Origin: Planctomycetia bacterium
GTDB lineage: Bacteria; Planctomycetota; Planctomycetia; Pirellulales; Thermoguttaceae
Assembly: GCA_030539295.1 (NCBI GenBank)
Contig: JAUNSJ010000034.1
Span: forward strand, 1-41,364
Reading direction: 5' to 3'
Length of the DNA: 41,364 nt
The position numbers were made by a program, and so were the translations under genes. Under the pieces are notes generated by a model that saw only the letters and a program-made list of their open reading frames with translations, had not been told where the DNA came from and made no database searches. Below, one piece after another: positions 36,029 through 41,364 of this stretch (the first letter of the stretch is position 1; every line of letters starts with the position of its first letter).

Positions 36029-36327
36029 GTGTTCTCTCCAGTCAAAGACAGGTAACCCTACTCCACTTGTAATTTACAAAATACAATAAACAAAATGCGT
36101 CACGATATTCCAAGCTGGGGCATACCGCAACCTGACAACACTGCCACATTTATAATTTTACTGGATTTTTCAGAAAAAGCAACGAAAAAATTGACGCAGT
36201 AGGTAAAAAAGACAAAATAAATGAGAATTTAGGGATTTTAAGGGTTCTGTGGGCGTTTTACACACAAAAATCATGCCAGCCCCGTTTGTAAGGACGGAAT
36301 CATTGAAAGAAAATCCCGTCCGCCGTT
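36029..36327. other. Intergenic region between panD and the large protease gene
   Basis: AT-rich, about 300 nt. No gene is supported. It should hold the promoter of the large protease on the minus strand, but no clear -35/-10 pair was found. A GGACGG/CCGTCC stem with a long loop (36291-36320) after panD lacks a T-tract. Confidence 0.35.
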
Positions 36328-36675
36328 TTAGAGAGGGCGGTTCTTATCGTCCACTTTTACGATTCGGACGATATGGTCAGGAATCTCGCGATCTTCCAAC
36401 AAGCAATAAGTAATAATGACCAAAATGTCGTTGCGCATTCCGCACCGCGCGGCCGGGCCGTTGAGCATAATGGTGCCGCTGCCGGCTGGCGCCTCGATGG
36501 CATAGGTCACGACCCGTTCGCCGTTGTTCAGATTGAGCACGTGGACCTGTTCCCCCGGACGAATATCAGCCGCGCGGAGCAGATTTGCGTCGATAGCGAT
36601 ACTTCCCTCATAGTCCAGATTGCAATCGGTAAGTCGCACACGATGAATCTTGGATTTCAGCATATTTCTTTGCAT
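36328..36675 (-). CDS. panD: Aspartate 1-decarboxylase
   Basis: A 115-residue pyruvoyl-dependent enzyme that makes beta-alanine for pantothenate and CoA. The self-cleavage site is the Gly-Ser in LDYEGSIAID near residue 25, which generates the pyruvoyl group. KSKIHRVRLTD and LNLNNGERVVTYAIEAPAGSG are typical, as is LNGPAARCGMRND. The start (ATG at 36673-36675) follows GGGAG at 8 nt; an in-frame TTG at 36690 is less likely. Length matches the family. It stands alone between tRNA-Glu and the large protease. Confidence 0.95.
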   Translation of the reverse strand: MQRNMLKSKIHRVRLTDCNLDYEGSIAIDANLLRAADIRPGEQVHVLNLNNGERVVTYAIEAPAGSGTIMLNGPAARCGMRNDILVIITYCLLEDREIPDHIVRIVKVDDKNRPL

Positions 36676-36805
36676 GTCGCACACTCCCAATCTGATTCCC
36701 TCTCCACACGCTCGGCCAGAGAGAACGGTTCTCTGCGTTACACTCCGTTTTTCCCCGCCCTGTCCGGCTACGCCCTATTATATTAGAGCAGCTGGAATAC
36801 AGCGT

Positions 36806-36843
36806 GAAAAAATAAGGGATTTCAGCTTCCGCCAAAATCCCTT
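36806..36843 (-). terminator. Rho-independent terminator of tRNA-Glu
   Basis: On the minus strand AAGGGATTT (complement of 36835-36843) pairs with AAATCCCTT (complement of 36814-36822) around a 12-nt loop, followed by ATTTTTTC. It begins 5 nt after the tRNA. Confidence 0.85.
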
Positions 36844-36847
36844 AAAA

Positions 36848-36920
36848 TACCCCCTAGGGGAATCGGACCCCTGTTACTGGACTGAGAATCCGGTGTCCTA
36901 GGCCACTAGACGAAGGGGGC
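36848..36920 (-). tRNA. tRNA-Glu (anticodon CUC)
   Basis: A 73-nt cloverleaf read on the minus strand: acceptor GCCCCCT/AGGGGGT with a G-U closing pair, D arm GTCT-AGTGGCCT-AGGA, anticodon loop TTCTCAG with anticodon CTC, T stem AGGGG/CCCCT. Length and D arm match bacterial tRNA-Glu. CCA is not encoded. Two oddities: the anticodon stem CCGGA/TCCAG has one C-A mismatch, and the T loop is TCCGATT, with C instead of the nearly universal U at position 55. A good promoter and terminator flank it, which argues that it is expressed. Confidence 0.88.
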
Positions 36921-36939
36921 AATGTCATGAGGCACGCCA

Positions 36940-36969
36940 TTATTATGAGGGAATTCCCCTTGTTGTCAA
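36940..36969 (-). promoter_or_regulatory. Promoter of tRNA-Glu
   Basis: On the minus strand TTGACA (complement of 36964-36969), an 18-nt spacer and TAATAA (complement of 36940-36945), about 20 nt before the tRNA. The spacer holds the palindrome GGGAATTCCC. Confidence 0.65.
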
Positions 36970-37221
36970 GGGGGAGGCGAAAAAGTTCAGCAAGGGCGTT
37001 CCCGACTGCTCGCAGGTCGGGAACCAGCAACAACGAAAAACGGAAGCCCCGCACAGCCAATCTACGATGGATTCGCCCTTTTGCCCGGCATTGCCATTGA
37101 GCGGCGCCCTGTGATGGTGTTGTCTGAATTGTCTGTATTTCCTATTTTAATAGAGAACCTGTCAAAAACCTGCAAACTTAAGGAAAAATTATAAAAAATT
37201 TGGCTTTTAGATACTTTTTTC

Positions 37222-37249
37222 TTGACAAGACTGAAAATTTCTGTATAAT
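37222..37249 (+). promoter_or_regulatory. Consensus sigma-70 promoter of the second DUF1559 locus
   Basis: TTGACA at 37222-37227 and TATAAT at 37244-37249 are both perfect, with a 16-nt spacer. The predicted start is about 37256. The bases 36970-37221 show no gene. Confidence 0.8.
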
Positions 37250-37294
37250 AGGTAAACAGTGTTTGGTTTTTGATTTCAAAAAATCCACATTAAA

Positions 37295-37364
37295 AAGGAG
37301 CCTTATGATGAGAAAGTTTGTTTTTGTGTTCGAGATGTCAAAATGCGGGGGGGGAGATATTTAG
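37295..37364 (+). promoter_or_regulatory. Ribosome-binding site, short out-of-frame ORF and G8 tract ahead of DUF1559
   Basis: AAGGAG (37295-37300) precedes tandem ATGs at 37305 and 37308. That frame reads MMRKFVFVFEMSKCGGGDI and stops at 37362-37364. It crosses eight consecutive Gs at 37347-37354. One extra G would join it to the DUF1559 frame just before the prepilin signal. With eight Gs, DUF1559 must start at the poorly served ATG at 37343, inside the short frame. Confidence 0.7.
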
Positions 37365-38449
37365 AGAAGTCCTCCAAAAAAGCCTTCACTCTTGTCGAGC
37401 TTTTGGTGGTCATCGCCATAATAGGCATTTTGATCGCCCTTCTTTTGCCGGCGGTACAGGCAGCGCGGGAGGCTGCCCGACGCATGCAATGTACGAATAA
37501 TCTCAAACAGCTGGGAATCGCGGTCCATAACTACCACGACAGCTACAATACTTTCCCGGCTTCTTCCATGTACTGTGTAAGTCCTCCGCCTGTGGATACT
37601 GATACAGAGTATATGGCGTTCGGCTGGAACTGGCGTATTACTCTTCTCCCCTTTATGGAACAGGGTCCGCTTTACGAATCGTTGAGCTTTGACGGGACCG
37701 AACCTTTTGCAGCGTTTGAATATGGTTCTCCGGACACACTCAATTTTGCCAATTACGACAACAACAAAGTCCTGGGCAACCTGGTTATTCCGGCGTATAA
37801 ATGCCCTTCCATGAGTGGCGATGTGTGCCGCAACATGGAAGCTGAATTTCCTGGTACCCTTCACCGCAATGACGGAATGAGTATGATTGTCTGCTACGCT
37901 GCGATTGCCGGAGCTTACGAGCATCCCGACCGTGCCACAGTGCGGTACAATGATGGTCAGTCTAACGGCGATTCTGGAAACTTATATCAAGTTAATAGCA
38001 GCGCGGGATACTGGGCCGACCGGGGTATGTTTGCGAATATCAACCGTAAACAAGTGGGTGGCACCTGGCGCACTTTTGCCTCCGCAACCGATGGTACTTC
38101 CAATACCATGATCATTGCTGAACAGTCAGGACGGATTAACCACGCAAAACACGGAAGAATCCTGGTCAATGCAAATTATCTGGGAGCATGGACCGGGGGC
38201 GGCTCGGTTGACCCCGTCGCAACGACTACCATTCGGTACACCATTAACTATATGGGAGTTTTGGATGCGGGTTTTCCAAATGGCGCAAGTACCTTTCTTA
38301 GTGGTAACACGATTCTGAATTCGGAACACGCAGGTGGGATTAACGCCTTGCTTGGCGACGGGTCCGTCCGCTTTCTGGGCGATACGACGAAAATGTCGAT
38401 TCTCCAGAGGCTCGCCTGTCGTGACGATGGCCTTACCATTGACCTTTAA
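37343..38449 (+). CDS. DUF1559 protein with prepilin-type N-terminal methylation signal
   Basis: A 368-residue member of the same planctomycete family as the protein at 19627. The prepilin signal is KKAFTLVELLVVIAIIGILI, with Ala rather than Gly before the Phe. AAREAARRMQCTNNLKQLGIA follows. The H-x9-DG motif is EHAGGINALLGDGSVRFL. The only in-frame ATG before the signal is at 37343, directly ahead of an eight-G tract and without a good ribosome-binding site. A strong site 40 nt upstream serves a different frame (see the separate entry), so the true N-terminus may depend on G-tract length. A small lipoprotein gene follows after 29 nt. Confidence 0.9.
   Translation: MRGGRYLEKSSKKAFTLVELLVVIAIIGILIALLLPAVQAAREAARRMQCTNNLKQLGIAVHNYHDSYNTFPASSMYCVSPPPVDTDTEYMAFGWNWRITLLPFMEQGPLYESLSFDGTEPFAAFEYGSPDTLNFANYDNNKVLGNLVIPAYKCPSMSGDVCRNMEAEFPGTLHRNDGMSMIVCYAAIAGAYEHPDRATVRYNDGQSNGDSGNLYQVNSSAGYWADRGMFANINRKQVGGTWRTFASATDGTSNTMIIAEQSGRINHAKHGRILVNANYLGAWTGGGSVDPVATTTIRYTINYMGVLDAGFPNGASTFLSGNTILNSEHAGGINALLGDGSVRFLGDTTKMSILQRLACRDDGLTIDL
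37347..37354 (+). repeat. Homopolymeric tract of eight G
   Basis: G8 inside the 5' end of the DUF1559 reading frame. Such tracts are slippage-prone and can act as phase-variation switches; they are also common sites of sequencing error. Confidence 0.9.
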
Positions 38450-38478
38450 TAATAGGACATGACAAGGAGATCTTCTTT

Positions 38479-38958
38479 ATGAGAACGATGATACTATCAC
38501 TATTGTCGGTCAGTATCCTTTGGGCTTCCGGTTGCGATCGCGGGCCGCAACCGCCGGCCGACATGCCGAAATTAACGCCGTGTTCCGTTACGGTTGTTAC
38601 AGACGACGGTCCGCTTGCCGATGCACTTATTGCTCTGTATCCGGCATCCGGCGAGCCGGGTTACGACTGGCTCATTCAGGGACAAACTGATGAAACCGGG
38701 AAAGCCATCATACGAACTCAAGACCGTTTCGTGGGCTGTCCCGCGGGAGATTTTCGTGTTATGGTCACGAAAACCGTGTCCGAAACAAGCGATGCCACTT
38801 CCGCGAAACTGAAAGTCAAGTGCTACTCCCTGGTTGACACGAAATTTTCGGACCGTGCAACGACGCCATTGACTTTAACGGTTGGCGATTCGCCTTGTAA
38901 TGAGAAATTTGAACTCGGTCCTTCCAAAAAAGTTCTGATAAGCCAATTTGGAAAGTAA
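38479..38958 (+). CDS. Small lipoprotein with a probable beta-sandwich domain
   Basis: A 159-residue protein. The lipoprotein signal ends LWASGC, with Cys at about residue 19. The mature part (CSVTVVTDDGPLADALIALYPA, then GQTDETGKAIIRT) resembles carboxypeptidase-regulatory or transthyretin-like domains, in which a small beta-sandwich follows a G-x-TDxxGxA pattern. Four further Cys residues in the mature part may form disulfides. The start follows AAGGAG. DUF1559 genes are often followed by such lipoproteins in planctomycetes. A strong terminator follows. Confidence 0.78.
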   Translation: MRTMILSLLSVSILWASGCDRGPQPPADMPKLTPCSVTVVTDDGPLADALIALYPASGEPGYDWLIQGQTDETGKAIIRTQDRFVGCPAGDFRVMVTKTVSETSDATSAKLKVKCYSLVDTKFSDRATTPLTLTVGDSPCNEKFELGPSKKVLISQFGK

Positions 38959-38981
38959 TTGCAATTGCACTATTGTTACAA

Positions 38982-39024
38982 AAAAGAAGAATTTTCAGTC
39001 TTTAACACTGAGAATTCTTCTTTT
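38982..39024 (+). terminator. Rho-independent terminator of the second DUF1559 locus
   Basis: An 18-bp stem (38982-38999 with 39007-39024, one G-U pair) closes a 7-nt loop. The descending arm ends in TTCTTCTTTT. Confidence 0.85.
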
Positions 39025-39075
39025 CTATAAGCATTGAATGTTCACCATTTAAACCCACCCCCAAGGAGAGTCTGT

Positions 39076-40107
39076 ATGTCTGTTTTTAAAAAGTTGTGTT
39101 GTTTTGTTTGCTGTTCAGTGGTCGCGCATTTCGCCGTAGCGGACGACAAGCCGAGGATTGACGTTCCGGAAGAGTTCGTCTACGTCTGTCAAGACGGGGG
39201 CGCCGGGGGCTACGAAGCTTTTCCCGACGTCTGTCGCCTGGCCGACGGGCGTCTGCTGGCTGTCTTTTACGCCGGTTATGCTCACATTTCCTTCCCTAAC
39301 GAAAAACTGCCCAACGGCGGACGCGTTTCCGGTTGCTGGTCCTCCGATGAGGGAAAAACGTGGTCCGAACCGGTCACGATGATTGATACACCGATTGACG
39401 ACCGTGACCCTTCCCTGACGCAATTGGCCGACGGACGTCTGCTCTTGAACTTCTTTACTTACGAAGAAATAGATAATGTTATAACGATAAAAACATATAT
39501 CGCAGAATCGACAGACGGCGGTCAGTCGTGGAGCGAACCGCGCAAGCTCTTTGAAAATTATCCGTGTACCTCACCCATTCGCGTTTTATCCGACGGAACC
39601 CTTGTTTTTCCGCTTTATGATGATATTAACGGTCAGGAGACGAGGGGTGCGGTTTCCCTGTCGAACGATGGCGGCAAGACATGGTCTGACCCAATCAATA
39701 TTCCAAACGGTGGCATAATACTCGACGCGGAAACAGACGTCATCGAACTGAAAAACGGCGACCTCTGGGCCATACAGCGTCGGGCTATGGCCTGGTCCGT
39801 CTCGCATGATAAGGGGAAAACATGGTCCGCTTCCGAAAAGTTGGGTTTTCCGGGCCACTGCCCCTACCTGCTTCGAGTCAAAGACGATATTATTCTCCTG
39901 GCAACTCGCTGCCACGAAGCGGCCACAACGAATATCTACGCTTCTCGTGACGAGTGTAAAACCTGGTCCGAAGCGTTCGTCGTTGACAAATGTATGGGTG
40001 CCTATCCTTCCATGGTCACCTTAAACGATGGCTCGGTCTTAATCGCTTATTATGAAGAAGGCTACAGGTCGAGTATTCGTGCCAAACGTGTTACGGTTAA
40101 CCCGTAA
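39076..40107 (+). CDS. Sialidase-like BNR-repeat protein, exported
   Basis: A 343-residue protein with a Sec signal (LCCFVCCSVVAHFAVAD). A six-bladed propeller is indicated by five Asp-box/BNR motifs: SSDEGKTWS, STDGGQSWS, SNDGGKTWS, SHDKGKTWS and SRDECKTWS. Sialidases have Asp-boxes and an Arg triad; RLADGRLLAVFYAG near the N-terminus and SPIRVLSDGTLVFPLY fit the propeller, but the full catalytic set cannot be confirmed by eye. It may be an exo-alpha-sialidase or another BNR glycosidase or lyase. The ATG at 39076 follows AAGGAGAG at 5 nt. It stands alone after a terminator. Confidence 0.83.
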   Translation: MSVFKKLCCFVCCSVVAHFAVADDKPRIDVPEEFVYVCQDGGAGGYEAFPDVCRLADGRLLAVFYAGYAHISFPNEKLPNGGRVSGCWSSDEGKTWSEPVTMIDTPIDDRDPSLTQLADGRLLLNFFTYEEIDNVITIKTYIAESTDGGQSWSEPRKLFENYPCTSPIRVLSDGTLVFPLYDDINGQETRGAVSLSNDGGKTWSDPINIPNGGIILDAETDVIELKNGDLWAIQRRAMAWSVSHDKGKTWSASEKLGFPGHCPYLLRVKDDIILLATRCHEAATTNIYASRDECKTWSEAFVVDKCMGAYPSMVTLNDGSVLIAYYEEGYRSSIRAKRVTVNP

Positions 40108-40162
40108 CAAGGTCAGTGGCTAGCGGCAATTCACAATTGATTTGCATCCCCCCTCCGCGAGT

Positions 40163-40198
40163 GGCGGACGTCTGACGCTGGTCATTTCAGACGCCGCC
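40163..40198. terminator. Bidirectional terminator-like hairpin
   Basis: GGCGGACGTCTGA (40163-40175) pairs with TCAGACGCCGCC (40187-40198), one bulged A, around 11 nt. It lies between the convergent sialidase-like and regulator genes. No T-tract follows on either strand. Confidence 0.5.
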
Positions 40199-40242
40199 CT
40201 CACGGACGTGGTAAGCTGGTCGCGCGGGGGGAACGCAAAACG

Positions 40243-41364
40243 TCAGACGATGCCACGCAGTTTGAACTGTTTGATTTTATTGTAGATCGTCTTTTCGCTT
40301 ACGCCTAATTTCCGTGCCGACTGCGCTCGATTGCCGCCACAGGCGTTGATCGTCTCTATAATCGCACGACGTTCGATTTCCGCCATCGTTAGGCCCGCGA
40401 GGCCCATCGCGCCGTCACTGCGGCCGTCCTGGATCATGGTGTCGAACGAAATGTCATTTTCCGTTATGACCGTGTCCGGCGCCGTCTCCATCGCCTTTTG
40501 CAGGACGGTTTCCAGCTCATGAATATTGCATGGCCAGCTGTACTGTCGCAGTTTATTCATTGCGGCGGTCGAGAGAATCGACAGGTTTCTGTTACTGCTT
40601 TTTGCAATTTTTGACATGATCTCACGCGACAGCGAAGGGATGTCTTCAATTCGGTCACGCAAGGCTGGCGCGTTTAACGTTAACGCGTTTAAGCGGAAAT
40701 AGAGTTCGTCTCGAAAGCGGCCTTGCACACACGCGATGGCCAGGTCACTACTCGTCGAGGCAATAATGCGCGTATCCACACGTCGCGGTTCGTTCGAGCC
40801 GAGTCTGCATATCGTGCGATCTTGCAAAAAGTGGAATAATCGACGCTGGAGCGATGGCGATAAGGCTTCGACGTGGTCCAAAAAAATCGTTCCGCGATGC
40901 GCAAGTTCCATGCGGCCTGGCCGCTCCGGACCGCGGTCAGAAGTTGCATTTTTCGCAATTCCGAACAGGTCCGCTTCCAGGATATCGCTCGGAATCGCAT
41001 TGCAGGAAACGACGAGGAACGGATAGCGTGATCGCGGTCCACTCTGATGGATCTGCTGGGCAATGGTACTCTTGCCGGTACCACGTTCGCCGGTGAGCAG
41101 GATCGTATTATCGAGTCGCGCAAACGCTTCTATCTGCTTGCGTAACGTCGCAATGACCGCGGAAACTCCGACCATCGGAACCGGCAGGACCGGCACGCCA
41201 ATTGTCTGACGCAGGAAGCGATTCTCGCGTGCATAGCGACTTAATTTCATGGCCTGTCGCACCGTCTGTAAGAGCAAAGATTTCTCACACGGCTTGATAA
41301 TACAGGCACAGACCATGCGGGCCAGTCGCCGTCGATACTCCGGGTCGGACGACGGTTCATCGAG
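40243..41364 (-). CDS. NtrC-like AAA+ response regulator with degenerate ATPase (5' end outside window)
   Basis: The visible 373 residues have no start; the frame is open to the edge. Residues before about 40 look like the end of a receiver domain (CACIIKPCEKSLLLQTV). The AAA+ domain has an intact Walker A (GERGTGKST). The GAFTGA loop is missing: DLFGIAKNATSDRG replaces LFGHEKGAFTGA. Walker B reads GTIFLDHVEAL, so the catalytic Glu is His. The sensor I segment is IIASTSSDL rather than IIAATNRDL. The arginine-finger region FRDELYFRLNAL is kept. The C-terminus is a Fis-type helix-turn-helix (NRAQSARKLGVSEKTIYNKI). It likely binds DNA but probably does not activate sigma-54. Confidence 0.85.
   Translation of the reverse strand, partial: LDEPSSDPEYRRRLARMVCACIIKPCEKSLLLQTVRQAMKLSRYARENRFLRQTIGVPVLPVPMVGVSAVIATLRKQIEAFARLDNTILLTGERGTGKSTIAQQIHQSGPRSRYPFLVVSCNAIPSDILEADLFGIAKNATSDRGPERPGRMELAHRGTIFLDHVEALSPSLQRRLFHFLQDRTICRLGSNEPRRVDTRIIASTSSDLAIACVQGRFRDELYFRLNALTLNAPALRDRIEDIPSLSREIMSKIAKSSNRNLSILSTAAMNKLRQYSWPCNIHELETVLQKAMETAPDTVITENDISFDTMIQDGRSDGAMGLAGLTMAEIERRAIIETINACGGNRAQSARKLGVSEKTIYNKIKQFKLRGIV

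Noticed and set aside
36256..36264. TTTTACACA, a DnaA-box consensus match
   Set aside because: Single isolated match to a degenerate 9-mer with no clustered boxes or repeats; expected by chance.
1..41364. Mobile elements, phage genes, CRISPR arrays or toxin-antitoxin pairs
   Set aside because: No transposase, integrase, Cas protein, regular spacer-repeat array or recognisable toxin-antitoxin pair was seen on either strand.

Overview
The window is bacterial chromosome from a planctomycete, about 50% G+C by eye. Three marks support this: two DUF1559 proteins with a prepilin-type N-terminus (FTLVELLVV) and a C-terminal H-x9-DG motif, a giant exported protein carrying the planctomycete extracellular-domain motif MEPLESRELLAV (Planc_extracel type), and several small secreted or lipobox proteins beside the DUF1559 genes. 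The genus cannot be named from the sequence alone. No phage, transposon, rRNA or CRISPR array was seen.

Layout. 1-5993 (minus strand): a TIM-barrel sugar isomerase, a BASS-type transporter, a GH38-like glycosidase and an rRNA pseudouridine synthase that runs off the left edge. 6490-6819 (plus): thioredoxin. 6889-10096 (minus): a Tat-exported TIM-barrel isomerase, a RhaT-type sugar/proton symporter and hisH. 10097-12057: an AT-rich, repeat-bearing intergenic region followed by dnaN (plus) and a clear terminator; the intergenic region is a candidate replication origin. 12211-18678 (minus): serA, apbE, proS and an NAD-type isocitrate dehydrogenase, then a secreted EF-hand protein. 19188-21159 (plus): a small secreted CPxCxxC protein, a DUF1559 protein and a lipoprotein. 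21259-24738: epmA (minus), divergent from a DAP-decarboxylase-like PLP enzyme and a methyltransferase (plus). 25005-27790 (plus): three tandem secreted paralogues behind a strong promoter. 27807-36675 (minus): a GNAT acetyltransferase, xseA, an M50 protease, a small membrane protein, galK, a 1290-residue IdeS-like cysteine protease with fibronectin repeats, and panD. 36848-36920 (minus): tRNA-Glu(CUC). 37305-40107 (plus): a second DUF1559/lipoprotein pair behind a consensus promoter and a poly-G tract, then a sialidase-like BNR protein. 40243-41364 (minus): an NtrC-like regulator that runs off the right edge and lacks several motifs needed for sigma-54 activation.

Functional theme. Housekeeping genes (dnaN, proS, serA, hisH, panD, xseA) are mixed with genes for foraging on host or plant glycans and proteins: a GH38-like enzyme, a sialidase-like protein, galactokinase, a RhaT transporter, two sugar isomerases and an exported protease. 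The most interesting observations are the poly-G tract that separates a strong ribosome-binding site from the DUF1559 reading frame, the mosaic structure of the three secreted paralogues, the degenerate NtrC-like ATPase, the IdeS-like protease and the candidate origin beside dnaN.
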